Notes under the pieces: generated by a model | The model's database searches: none | What the model was told of the DNA's origin: nothing | Seen by the model: the letters and a program-made list of their open reading frames with translations, nothing else | From: Viola odorata | Taxonomy: Eukaryota > Streptophyta > Magnoliopsida > Malpighiales > Violaceae | DNA: 64,000 nt | Direction: 5' to 3' | Assembly (NCBI GenBank): GCA_963691705.1 | Contig: OY829544.1 | Location: forward strand, 3,107,501 to 3,171,500 | Position numbers and translations under genes: made by a program | In this document: positions 20,776 to 32,627 of the stretch, one piece after another | Layout: each line of letters starts with the position of its first letter | How positions within the stretch are numbered: position 1 is the stretch's first letter

Positions 20776-23385
20776 TCAGGGCTGTTGATGGGTTGAGGGA
20801 GTTTGCTCAGAATCATCATGACCACCCCAAGTTTTCACACGCTCCTTAGCTTGCAAAGCCTGCATTGTGCAGCAATGGTTAAAGGCACCCGGAAAAAGGT
20901 AAATGGTCAAAGGTAAAGCATTTCTTAGGTTTTCTCCTAGCCATTGGTGCGAGTACAGGAATTTACATTCTTTGCTGTACTTATGAAAAGTGTTACTCGG
21001 ACATTAATCGTGTTCAGTTTTATTGAATGCCAGGTAAGCTTACTTCTTTCTGCCAGTTTGTTCGTCCAATGAGGAAAAGAACAACGAGCATCTGAAGAAC
21101 ACAACCAACCAATAGCCCTATTATTATGCCATGAAGGCCGAGCTTAAACTTGAAGCCGAGCAGAGCACTGACGGGAAGTCCGACGACATAGTAGCTGGCA
21201 ATTGTTATCAACGCAACTACAACCTGCCATCCTGCACCCACTGCCACCCCTGCAGATGTGAAAATATCAGATTATAGAAATATTTCGAGTCAGTTGATTG
21301 CTTGTACAGACGTAGAGAGTTTAAGTTGCAGTTCGCGATACTTACCATAGAGAACACACAGGATGCTGTTGAGGAAGATTAATACTACTGGGAAGTATAC
21401 CAGCTTTGCAGTCTCCTTTATAAGCACTGGTTTCGCAGTGAACATTTTGGAGAAGTCGTTTCTGGCTACTAGAATCACAATGCTGAACAGAATTCCGATT
21501 ATTGTAGAAGTTAAAGCGTGCACCATTACTGTCAATTTTGCAGCCTTAGCATTTCCAGCTCCAAGCTCGTTCGATACGCGAATGCTGCAAAAACAAACAT
21601 CTTTTGAGATTCATGTTCAAAATTTGTCAGTATTGCAATATATTTGTTTAGACAGAAACAACTGACCTAACTGATGCATTGAAACCCACATTAATCATCA
21701 AAATCCACAGTTGCACATTGAGGCTGCAATCAGAAGAAGCAAGAAAATAAGAATTAGATGGTTTTTTAAAAGTCTAAATGACCCTAGGAGTCCTTACATT
21801 TGCACTTTTGGAGCACAGAGGTCTCTGCGTTTCACATTGACCCATGAGTCTCTACGTTTGTAAAATTGAACCCTAGAGGTCCCTGTGTTTACAAAATTGA
21901 TTTTTTTCTATTTTTTAGAAATTAAAATAATATTTTTCCTATATTATTATCACCATAAATTGGCATCCAATGCAAGAATGAAGATGTACATATGCAAGAA
22001 TGAAGATGTACAGGATGGAAAAAACTCTAACCAAATGGAGATGGTATCCACTGCAATCTCTGGATCCCTCAGCCATCCAACCATAAGAGTGATTATGGTA
22101 GGGTACCATAACTCCAAGCTGTTATCATAAAAAACAAGAATAGTAAATTCATTAAAAATGTGACTTTCTATCTTTTTGAAGATAGCTCAAACGAATGCTG
22201 AATTTAGACACTAACCATAACATTATAGCTGATGAAAGTGAAAGCTTCACAAAAGCAGCCAATGACTTGAGAGCTGAAAAGGAAAAACCAGTCCAGGAAT
22301 CTGGAAAAAACCCAGCAACCACATAAACGTAATGAGCCAAAACTAGAAGGATCCATGAGATATTCCCTACAATGGCAGCTCCAACGAGGCCACGATTCAT
22401 CTTTGTCACAACAACCCAATTTAAAACGACATGAATTGCTAAAACCACCATAGAAATCACTGTCATAACCCAAACTCTGCTCTGCGATTGGAGAAACTTC
22501 TGAATTGGAAAGTTTGCAGCATATGCAAAAATCTGAGGGATTATCCATAACGAATATTTTCCAGCAAACTCTGAAATTTCTTTGCTTTGATGAAACAGTT
22601 TGAGCAATGGCGAGGCGAAAATGTAAACTGGAGTTATCAATAATGCGGTGACTAAAGTAATGATCCATGATCTTTGCAAGTAAATCCCAAGCATGTTGAA
22701 TTCTCCAGCCCCAACAGCTTGCCCACATAGAGTCTCCAAAGCACTTCCCATCCCTATCTGATGAAAAGAAAAACCAACCCAACATATGAAAGATCAGAAT
22801 TCAGCAGAGGAACACAAAAAAAGTAAAAAAATAAGGCAATCTAGATTGACAACAGAAGAAAGATAGCATCTTTTTATGAAAATGGGTAGCTAACGAAAGA
22901 AAAGCCAACCCAACATAAGGAAAAAGAATGAAGAAAAGAGGGTAATCTTGATTGACAAGAGAGGAAAGATCGTATCTTTTTGTGAATGTTGGGAAACTAA
23001 TGCAAAGAAAAGTAAACCCATTTAAAAAGATCAGGATTCAGAAAAAAAAATGAAAAAAGATTGCATCTTTTTGAGAAAATAGGTTTTGGGTACTCACCAT
23101 AAGTCCAAAAACAAAACCTTCAAGTACATTCTGCACAATAGAAACAGCAGCAAGCTCGAGCAAACCCAAATGTCCTACATAAACAATAGTCACTGACCCA
23201 ATTCCGAACTGAGTCAGTTCTGTTAGTATTGCAGGAAAAGCAATCGCCCACATAATTTGCGACTCGACCCACCATTTCCCTCCAACTTTTCTCCAACCCT
23301 TCTCCTCCTCCTCGCTCATCATCTCTACCTCAAATGTCTCCGGGTGGATGGTGAATGCTGAAGAGTCTTCATTGTAGTTAGACAT
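20776..23385 (-). CDS. MATE / DETOXIFICATION efflux transporter, 7 exons
   Basis: Seven exons join in phase to 1503 bp (500 aa): 23385-23098, 22757-22216, 22118-22032, 21723-21667, 21584-21346, 21249-21044 and 20859-20776, each intron GT-AG. Exon sizes of 87 and 57 bp in the middle are usual for plant MATE genes. The protein has an acidic N-terminus, then WVESQIMWAIAFPAILTE, GMGSALETLCGQAVGAGE (signature), the CLELWYPTIITLMVGWL segment, RVSNELGAGNAKAAK and VAVGAGWQVVVALI, with about 12 membrane segments, and ends KERVKTWGGHDDSEQTPS. MATE proteins export organic cations, flavonoids or alkaloids in exchange for protons at the plasma membrane or tonoplast; the substrate cannot be read from sequence. 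No lesion was seen; this is the only plainly intact host gene. Confidence 0.93.
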
Positions 23386-24295
23386 TTTTGTTAAGTGTCC
23401 TGTCCAGGAGATTGTACAGTATATGTGATTTTAAACATTGCAGCAAATTAAAACATTCTATGATGGGCCAGCCCACTACCCAAACCTTTTCTGGTGGACC
23501 AGCCCAATTACAATTACAGACCGTACCCAACCCAAATAAACCCGTATTCAACTCATACAAATCTGACCAAATCTACCCCTCAAACCTCGTCTAGCCTACC
23601 TGAGAATTAAGCAGAAACACAGCAGCAAACCGACCACAAACCGAGAAAAGAAAAAAAACAGAGAACAAGAACAAGAACAAGAAAAGAAATGAATAGATGA
23701 TGATAAATATGCAGGAACGGGGGATTACTCTGCTTCCGTGTTTTTGTGGCTGCCGTAGAAGGGAGAGGATGAGAATCCGGTGTCTGTGGTGGTGATTCGG
23801 CGGCAGTGGTGAGGCGATGGTGGTGAGAGTGAGGGGTGGTGTGGCGGTGAGGAGATGGGGAGAGCGATGGTGTGGATGGTGGCGATGGTGGTTTTGGTTG
23901 TGTGGCTGAGAGAGTGAGGGAGCGGTCGTCGGCGGTGATGGAGGAGATGGTGTTGTCGGCGGCGAGGGTGTGAATGAGGGAGGAGATGGTGGACTGAACC
24001 ATATTAAATACCCACACAAATTTAAAATAAGAAAATATAATAGTAGTGATTACTAATGATATATTTTTCTTCTTAAATACATAGGAGTCGATTACTGAGA
24101 TATTTCCTTCCTAGCCTGAATTTCTTTTTGTGTTATGAATCGGATATGGTAATGATTGCATCTCCAAGGAGTGAGATGTCACGCGAGCAACCCATCGCAC
24201 TACTCACGCACGCACTTCGTTTAACTCATCTGCCTTTCTCTCTACTGTTACGAATAAGATCCCAAAAGGGTAGATTCTTTTAATGGTGCACTGAG
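23386..24295. other. Upstream region of the MATE gene
   Basis: Presumably holds its promoter. From 23590 to 24010 the DNA is a GGTGG/GGCGATGG-rich purine-biased stretch whose minus strand opens proline- and histidine-rich frames (23591-24019); these are compositional. No convincing gene was found. Confidence 0.4.
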
Positions 24296-24505
24296 GTGAA
24301 CGAGAATAATGGGATTTCTTTCTCAGATTTCTTGGTGACAATAACCGGCTTGGATCTTGGTGATTCCATGAGAATTGGTTTCTATTACTGTGAGGATTTA
24401 CTTTCCCCTAAGAGAAGATTCTCCCTATTCACATTCCTTCCTTTCTGTTTAAATCTCTGCATCAATCACTCTTACTCTTTGTTTCCTTTTAGCCTCTTAA
24501 TGGGA

Positions 24506-25466
24506 CAAAGGATTAGGAGGGGGAAGAAAAGGAAAGGAAAAGAAAATTTTAAACTTTTCCTTATATGGAAAAAGTTACTCAAGGGAATCAAAGGAAAAGA
24601 AAGTAAATAGAGAGTAAATAAATTATAAAAATTTCCTTCCTTTTCACTAGATATCAAACGGGAGGAAAAGGAAGTAACTAAAGCGAAATACAAAATTATT
24701 CCTTTTTTGTCCTTTCTAGGTCATCACTTCAATTATTCAATACCACCCACGTCCTCTAACATCTTCTCCGCCACAACCACCTCACATTCTTCCTCTCGCC
24801 TCCATCTCCTCCGCATCTCCTCCACAAAATCTTTTCCGGCCATATAATTTTTTATGGGTTTTGTTCAATTTTGCTATTTATGTAAATTTCTTTGTTAGTT
24901 CTTCTCAATGGGTTGAAATTTTGATCTTGTATGTTTCTTGTTTTGGTTTTTTTCTGAGAATTTCTCTGATCAAGTAATTGGACAAATTGGGTTGCCATTT
25001 TTTATGGGGGTGTTTACATTTGTTGGTCTAGCAGTTACCTCATCAACAAAAGTCATATTTGGTAGAGTGATCTCAAACCCAATTCAAGTTCTTGACCAAA
25101 TTGGAGGATTAACAACAACGATCATCGCGATTATCGGTATTAGCCTTGCGACAATAACAACCAACATTGCTGCAAATGTTGTAGCAACAACTAATGCACT
25201 TGTCAATCTTAGCCCATCAACCAACATTACTGCGTCAGATTTTATGTTCTGTTGCATTTGTTAGAAAGAAAAAAAAAAAGAGGAGAGTAATTTGTTATAA
25301 AGGTAAAATGATAAAAATAATTAAATTTTCTTCTTTTTTCCTGTATATAAAATATGCAGCCATATAAGGAAATTTTTTTAGAATTTCCCTTACTCTCTTT
25401 TCCTTTTCTTTCCCTTGATAAATTTCCCCTCCTTTACTTCGTACACTTTAATTCCCATACAATGCA
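24506..25466. mobile_element. Possible DNA transposon carrying a host gene fragment
   Basis: Purine-rich imperfect inverted repeats flank the region: left 24506-24580 (GGAGGGGGAAGAAAAGG ... CCTTATATGG) and, on the opposite strand, 25445-25355 (GGAGGGGAAATT ... GGAAAGAAAAGG ... CCTTATATGG). The 9-mer TTAATGGGA occurs at 24497-24505 and 25467-25475 and could be a target duplication, but the extreme ends do not pair well. Between them is an NCS1 transporter fragment. Low-complexity sequence makes this a tentative call. Confidence 0.35.
24968..25222 (+). pseudogene. Fragment of NCS1-family nucleobase transporter gene
   Basis: An open stretch of 85 codons shows [50 protein letters not shown] and [12 protein letters not shown] followed by NALVNLSPS. 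These are hallmark segments of the plant plastid nucleobase transporter (PLUTO, NCS1 family), covering two membrane helices in the middle of a protein of roughly 500 aa. There is no start or end of the gene, and the flanks change abruptly to unrelated sequence, so it is a captured or relic piece. The known Arabidopsis gene has, as far as I recall, a single exon, so intron loss cannot be judged. Confidence 0.75.
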
Positions 25467-25700
25467 TTAATGGGAATCAATGTGGTGGGTTTAGGAGACT
25501 TGATGGTGGCCATGATTCGGAATTTATTGAGCGGTTAATGGAAAAAATCAAGTCTCTAATTATTGGTGGAAATTATGGTATTGTTAATGGTGATTTAATG
25601 CGTAATGATTTATGGGTTTCAAGAATGGCAGCATCAGTTACAGAGGAAGTAGTGAAACAAGGTTTACTGGGTGGAGATGGAGGCAGGATTATGGGCCGCA
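25467..25700 (+). other. Short unknown coding-like stretch
   Basis: The frame reads GGFRRLDGGHDSEFIERLMEKIKSLIIGG and NDLWVSRMAASVTEEVVKQGLL. It looks protein-like but I do not recognise it. It could be part of the LINE ORF1 or another host fragment. Confidence 0.3.
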
Positions 25701-26153
25701 GGCTGGAGAGTCTGGGCCATCTGTGGCAAGCGGACTGGTGCTGGGTAAAGGAAGTCGGGCTGCAGGTTATACGGAAGGGACTCCTCCACCTGGTTTTGGG
25801 CTTTTGTCCCCTACCCTCAAGCAATCGGGAGGCCACTTGGTCCCATATACACCTTCGCCACCCGAACTAACAGAGGTGCAGTCTACCCCAGAGTCCCCAC
25901 TACTTATTTCTACACAGAGTCATCACTCCACCAGCACTGAGCACAGTCTATCCTCCAATTTGGGTAGTCCAAGTGGGTAGAAACAGGAAGCGGAGGGTAG
26001 GACCAAAGGCCATAAGACTAAGGAATGACTGGCAGCTTTAAAGTGAAGAACAGATAGGACTGCTGCGGTCCGCAAAGCACGAAGTGTCAAAGAGAAGTAT
26101 GAGGTGCTAAAGCATTACGGAGTTCCGTATGGGGGGTGGCGGATCCTGCTGAT

Positions 26154-27130
26154 TAGAGGTGTCAAAACGGGTCTGCAAGCCGGACCCGGCTAGACCCGAA
26201 GACACCCAGGTCGGACCAGACCCGATCCCGATAAAAAACAGGACCAAATCTTGGTCCCGGCCCGGTTAAGAATTCGGATCTCGGGTCCAGACCCGGAAAA
26301 AATGGACCCGATTTTTTTCTTTTTTTCTTTCCTCTTTCTTTTCTTTACTCTGCACCAGTTTCTTTTCTTTCCTTTCTTTTCTTCTTTCCTTTTTCTTTCT
26401 TTCCTCTGCACTAGTTTCTTTTCTTTCTTTTTTTCTACTCCCTCGTCCTCAAACCCTCAACTGCAACCTCCTCGCCCTCTTCTAGGTCGAGTTCCTCTGC
26501 CTTCTGTGCTTCATCTTCCATTTTCGTTGTTGGATCAACTCCGATTCTGTTAATTTTGTGGTTGATTTCGGATTAATTGTGGGGTGATTTGTTCTGATTT
26601 TTGGATTAATTGTGTGGCTGATTTTTGGGTTGATTTCATGGCTGATTTTTGGCTTAGTTTTGTGGCTAATTTTTGCTTAATTTGGTGGTCGGATTTCTGT
26701 TTGTGGTGACGGCGGTGGTTCCATGGCTGTTGAGACTGGATTTGGGCATGGCGATGGTGGAGGTGACACTGCTGTCTGAGTGGCAGGTGGAGCTGGTGGT
26801 GTCAACGATGGAGCTTCCACGTCGGTCTGGGTTGCAAGCGAAGCTAGCGATAGTGCCAACTGCAGAATTGAGTTGAATGTGATGAGGAAAGGATTGATTT
26901 GCTGTGGTGTGGTTGTGCTGGAGTAGAAGGGAATGATGGTTAGGTTTTTTTTAATTTGGTCGGGTTAGACCCGAGACCCGTCGGGTCCGACCAGGCCAAA
27001 CCCGAAAATTTTCGGGTAGGGACCAGACCCGGTCCCGACCCAAAATAGGACCAAAATTTGGTCCCAGACCCGGCCCGAAACCTCGGGTCCGGGACGGGTC
27101 TACGAGTCTGGTCCCATTTTGACACCCCTA
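26154..27130. mobile_element. Non-autonomous hAT element, 977 bp
   Basis: Ends TAGAGGTGTCAAAA and, inverted, TAGGGGTGTCAAAA; a perfect 8-bp duplication CTGCTGAT flanks it (26146-26153, 27131-27138). Subterminal regions on both sides are packed with GGGTC/GACCC and ACCCGG motifs that also pair as inverted repeats. There is no transposase. GACCCGAAA-type subterminal repeats are common transposase-binding sites in hAT elements. Confidence 0.88.
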
Positions 27131-27258
27131 CTGCTGATAAACAAGGAATTTTTTCTTTCACTTCGATGGGGCCTGCTATTTATTGTACTAGGAAGAAGAA
27201 GTGTGCGATACCTAAGCGAGCGGAAGGGATAGGGAAGAAGCGACCTTTCGAGGGTGAT

Positions 27259-28727
27259 TACATTGCATTTCATCATGTTTTATTATCCATCTACTTGCTA
27301 TTTGGCCAGTAAAACTACTGATCTATCCATGTATTTCCCACATTTTGGCAGTTCTGATCTGGAGGCAGAATAATGAAGATTCTGATTTATGGAGCGCTGA
27401 AGCTATTTCCCGAGTCTTGGCCTGGAGCTTGGCCAAGACACATTCGCATTCAACGAAGCAGCGCACCATTGAGACCGTCTTGGCCTAGACTCCGGCCAAG
27501 ACACTTTCGCGATAGAGACAACAGCGTGGATCGCTTGGGCCATTTTCCGCATTGGGCTTTGCAGCTGGCAAGTCACAGCTGTGCAGCAGATCTAGAGGGA
27601 TCTGAAGCATATCTCTTGAAGAATCCCGCGTGGGATCTCCCTCTTTGTATTTGCGATTTTATTTCCCATTTAAGAACAATTATTGTTAAAATCTCTTTGG
27701 AGATTTTCTAGGAGATTAATTAGGATATTATTTAGGAATTAGAGTTGGAGTAGGACAGAGGAATTTGAGAGCTATTTAGCCGAACATTGTTCTTCCTCTG
27801 TCCGGGTCGAAACCTTTCTCCTCTTTTCTCCTTCTTTTCGATTAGATACAATTTGCTCCGGATTTATTTTAAATCTCGGATTCAATTTATATATGCAACA
27901 AAACTATTTTATATTTTCATCTATGACTATGAGTAGCTAAACACCTATTCTTGGTAAGGGTTGATGAGCTTAGTTCTTATGCATTCGTGAGGCTATACGT
28001 ACTTAACAATCTCTTCTCTCGTATTTATTTATTTCTTGTACTTAATCTATCGCTTACTCATTAGAGACAAGGTTTGATCATCCTTGTACTCTAGTAGAGA
28101 AGAGTTGCAGCCGGTCTAGAAGGAAAGGGAGTACCAGTCGGCTAGACAAAGTAGGTGACTAGTCTCGCGCCAAACTAGAAGAAATAAGTAATCTAGGTCA
28201 AGACCAGATTGATAACCTAGGGTTTCCACGGGGAGACAACTTGACCTAGGTACTGTCTTCCCCTATACCATTGAGGAAGCGAACAGCCATTCAAGACAGC
28301 AGTCAAACGGATAAACCCTTTAACCAGCAAGGTGTCCCTTGGCTAGGATTATTAGGAAAGGGAGTACCCGCCAGGTAATTTGAAGAGGAGGGAAGACAGG
28401 AGTGAACAGGAGTACCTCCACTCTATAGCAATACTATGAATGAAGAGATGAATAACCTTGAGTCCATGATCGAAGCATAAGAACACAAGCTCTCATATCA
28501 CCCTTACCTGTAATTCCCTTTTATTAGATTTATTTCAATCTAGACCCTGTCTAGGCCAAGACTTTGGCCAATATTATTTCGAACTATTTTTACTTCTTTC
28601 TGTTTTGTCTTTATTTTCAGATTCTACCAAAACCAAAGCCAGTGACGAGGAAGTCAACCAAGAATTACATCTCCTAGAGGTCTCTGTGGACGATCCTCTT
28701 ACCATCATCTACAAACTCTTGTAGACA
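27259..28727. repeat. Solo LTR, 1469 bp, in the LINE
   Basis: A 5-bp duplication GTGAT flanks it (27254-27258, 28728-28732). The left end has TACATTGCATTTC where the second copy at 62964 has TGTATTGCATTTC, so the terminal TG is mutated here; the right end is TTGTAGACA. The sequence is collinear with 62964-64000 over the shared length, including a CTTGGCC...GGCCAAG hairpin and GGTAAGGGTTGATGAGCTTA. No internal region or second LTR adjoins, so it is a solo LTR left by recombination. Confidence 0.75.
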
Positions 28728-28920
28728 GTGATAAGTTGTATTTCTACCCCCAATTCCATACCTATTTCACTATTATATTTGACGTGTTCGACGCGCGATC
28801 AGAGGGCTTTACTGACGTACCGGTGGATTATGGGGTTGCGGCTAACCCGAAAAAGTCATGGGAGGATGACTCTTCTGATGGACCAGAGGCGGAGGTTGTT
28901 GGGTAGCCTCGCCTATAGAT

Positions 28921-31740
28921 ATGAATGTCTTAGCTTGGAACTGTCGAGGGCTTGGGACAATTGAGATTCTCTCTAAGCTCTTAAAACTTGAAGCTCCCTC
29001 TCTGGTTTTTTTATGTGAGACTAAGAAGAAAATATCAGAGATTAGGAATTTAAGTAAAGTTTGGGGGTTCAAGTATGTCATAGGGGTGGACTGTGTGGGC
29101 CCTAATAGAAGGGGCGGTTTGGCTCTTGTGTGGCATGATTTCTTGAATATTTTTATTCTTAATTTAAGTTTGTATTGTATTGACGTATGAAAAAAGTGAT
29201 CCTTTGGTTTATTGGAGGTTTTTTTGGATTGTATGGTTGGTCTTCGGGGGGGGAGAGATAAACATAAAATTTGGGAGTTACTTCGTTCTCTGAAGAGTAC
29301 GAACCAACTGCCTTAGGTTTGTTTGGGGGATTTTAACGAGATCTTGTGGTCTGATGAGAAACATGGGGGTCGTGATAGATAAAGTTCATCAATGTTGGAA
29401 TTTCGACGGGCTTTAGATGATTGTGGTTTGTAGGATTTGGGATATAAGGGGGGCCCATTTACATAGTGTAGTAATCAACGAGGGATTGGGTTAATCTTGG
29501 AAAGGATAGACAGTGGGTGGGGACACAAGCTTGGAAAGACCTTTTTCCAGATACTTGTTTGTATCATCTTCCCCGTTTTGGTTTGGATCACTGCCCATTA
29601 TTGTTGCAACTAAGACAGAAAAAATCTCAACGGAGGAGGGACAAATTGTATCTGTTTGAGGTCGCATGGTTGAGGGAAGACGGGTCTGAGGAGGGTGGTG
29701 GACGATGCTTGGAAATCACAAGGTTATTAGGGGTGGAGTCCATTTATTATGGATAGATTGCAACATTGTGAGGAGTCTCTTACAAAGTGGAGTAGAACCT
29801 TTTTTGGTTCAATTCCGAGGATGATCAAATCGCATAGCACAGACTCGGTCAATTATAACAGTTACTAGTGTCAGAGTAGGTCCAAGAGGAGATTATATGG
29901 GTGCTGATGGAATTGGAGGAGCTAATTCATAGGGAGGAAATTATGTGGCAGCAACGTTCTCGGACGCTATGGCTGGAGGCAGGGGATACGAACACTAGTT
30001 TCTTCCATGAGCAAGTTAGTCAGCTTCGGTAAAAGAATCTTCTTCGGGGGATTAATGATGGGTTAGGGGTGTGGCACGAAGATCTAGAAGCTGTTGAGCC
30101 CATTTTCACAAAATACTACAAAAAGTTGTTTACGTTAGCCGGTCTAGTGGATATGACGGATGCGCTTCAACCTGTGAACCCGATTGTTTCAGACACTATG
30201 AATGAACAACTTACGACACCATACACTAGAGAGGAAGTTCATAGAGCACTCAAACAAATAAAACAAAAAAAAGCACCTTGCCTTGATTATATGCCCCCTC
30301 TTTTCTTTCAGAAATTTTAGAGTATTGTAGGGGATTAGGTTTGCTCTGTTATCCTAAATGTTCTTAATCATGTTGTTGGCCCATCAGATTTGAACAACAC
30401 TTTCATTACTTTAATTCCTAAGGTCGCAAACCCACTAGAATGCTCACAATTTAGACTCATTAGTCTGTGTAACGTTATTTTTAAACTTATAACTAAGGTC
30501 TTAGCCAATATATTAAAACCCTTTCTCCCTGACATTATTTCGGAGAATCAGAGTGCTTTTGTCCCAAATAAATTAATTACTCACAATGCTTGTGTAGCGC
30601 AAGAACTGTTTTATGCTATGTAGTTTAGACGGACAGGTAAAGGATTTATGAGCCTAAAGCTTGATATGAGCAAAGCCTATGATAGAGTGGAGTGGAACTA
30701 TCTTAGTCAAATCCTACGCAAACTAGGTTTTGACAAAGGGTAGGTGGACCTTGTTATGAGATCCGTATCAACGGTATCGTACTCTGTCCTAATAGATGGA
30801 TGTCCGGGGCCGTTTTTTCGATCAGAGAGAGGGCCTAGGCAGGGGGGGCTCTCTTTCCCCTTACCTATTTATTTTATACACGGAAGGTTTATCAACAATG
30901 TTACATAAGGCTAATTAGCAAAAAATTCCCCATGGTGTCTCGGTGAGTCGGGGGGGACCCTCAACGAGTCACCTTTTTTTATGCTGATGATAGTCTGATT
31001 TTTGTGAGGGCCACCACTAGTGAAGCAGACACTATAGCACGAATTCTGACAAATTATAAGGAAACATTGGGCCAAAAAATCAATCAGGACAAGTCAGAAG
31101 TGGTGTTCAGTAGACACGTGGTTGGTGATATATGGTTGGCAATTCAACGCAAGCTTAGTGTGAGGGTGGTAAATCAACATCCGAAGTACCTTAGCCTCCC
31201 GGTAGGGTTTGGATGCTCTAAGAAGATCATATTTAGTAACGTTCGGGATCATTTATGCAAACAGCTGAGTGGATGGAAGGAGAAAAATCTATCCCAGGCA
31301 GGGAAGGATGTGCTGCTTAAGACGGTTGCGCAGGCGATCCCCACGTATCTCATGAGCTGTTTTGAGATGTCACGCGACGTCTGTGACGAGATGTAGCGTG
31401 CGATGAGGCAATATTGGTGGGGAGGGAGTGACGACCACCGCAAGGTCAGTTGGATCTCCTGGGATGTGCTATGCAGATCTAAGAAGGAAGGTGGTTTGGG
31501 TTTTCGGAACCTAAGAGAGTTTAACTTGGCTTTGTTGGCCAAGCAGGGATAACGGCTTATACAACATCCAAATACTCTCTTGGCTAGGGTGTTAAAAGGT
31601 ATATATTTCCCTTTAGGGAATTTTTGGACGCTACTTTAGGTTCTCGTCCAAGTTATATTTGGAGGAGTTTTATGGAGGCTAGTCCTTAATGGACTACCGA
31701 CAAAGGATAATCTGTTGATGAGAGGCATTGTTTGAGAGGC
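28921..31740 (+). pseudogene. L1-type LINE ORF2 (endonuclease-reverse transcriptase), decayed
   Basis: The start MNVLAWNCRGLG opens an apurinic-type endonuclease domain (FLCETK, GGLALVWHD, GDFNEILWSDEKHGG near 29325). RT blocks follow: HRALKQIKQKKAPCLDYMPP near 30240-30300, [51 protein letters not shown] near 30660, FYADDS near 30985 and INQDKSEVVFS near 31080. Downstream, WKEKNLSQAGKDVLLKTVAQAIP and [11 protein letters not shown] belong to the C-terminal domain. Many stops and frameshifts break the frame. LINEs copy by nicking DNA and priming on the target; this copy is dead. It ends where an LTR begins at 31746, so its 3' tail is missing. Confidence 0.88.
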
Positions 31741-32627
31741 AGGTGTGATACGATCCTGGCTAGGCCAAGATGGGCATAAGTGACGATCTTGTTCTTCTCT
31801 CAATTTGGTGTGCGGAATTAAAACAAATCCCTCCTTGAACGCTCCTTTTAATCAATTAGCATCCCATACTACTAATTGAGGTTAATGTAAGAATCACTCT
31901 CACCGTTAGAACTCCTTTGATTGCTTAGTACTTGACTAGCGCCTAAGGTCCAATTCGCAAGCGTCGCACCAATGAATCCTCCTTACTGAGATTGAGTCCG
32001 TCCAATCCCCAAAGAAATCTAATAACACGATTTCGAAGCTTGAATCACACAAGCTCCAACGAACGAATCCCTCGAATCGTTAGTACGCCCCTTGAGCACC
32101 TCCCACAACCGAATCCCACAGTCGCCACCCAAGAACAGGCACGCGTAGCTCACGCACCTCCCATAACCGAATCACTCAGCTGCCATGCTTTGCCTATGCC
32201 ACACTCCTTGCAGAACTGCGCAAGAATCCCTCAAGCGCCACACAAGTCACGTACACGCTCCCAACGCACCTGCACTCGAATCCCTCAAGCACCATGAAGG
32301 TCACGCCCTAGTCGATTACCCTGTTAAGTGACTAAGTTACACAAGAACAGCTTTCTCCGGAGATCAAAAGAATAAGAAGGTAGAATAGGGAAACGGGGGA
32401 TTGGTAAGGTGTATTTGCTGAAAACTTTGATCTGATTTTATTAATAATAAAGCAAGCCTTTAAATAGGCGTTTACAACTTCTAATTATAATAGGAATAGA
32501 ACTTCTACCTATAATTAAACTCTAGCAATTAAGGAAATAATAATAATACTAATATTAACTCATCTAGCAATTAAGGAAATAATAATAATACTAATATTAA
32601 CTCATCTTCTTGCGCACACTTCTCTTC

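Larger units (their letters stand above)
25700..28918 (+). pseudogene. Probable LINE ORF1 tail, split by two insertions
   Basis: Three pieces surround the hAT element and the solo LTR: about 25700-26153, 27139-27258 and 28733-28918. When each insertion and one copy of its target duplication are ignored, a frame stays open across both sites, from the AAGCGAGCGGAAGG region into GDKLYFYPQ and VPVDYGVAANPKKSW, ending at TAG just before ORF2 at 28921. The first piece is proline- and serine-rich (TPPPGFGLLSP) with at least two stops. No zinc knuckle was seen, so calling it ORF1 rests mainly on position before ORF2. Confidence 0.45.

Noticed and set aside
23591..24019. Proline/histidine-rich frames on the minus strand upstream of the MATE gene
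   Set aside because: Low-complexity GGTGG/CCACC composition opens two frames at once; no conserved motif.
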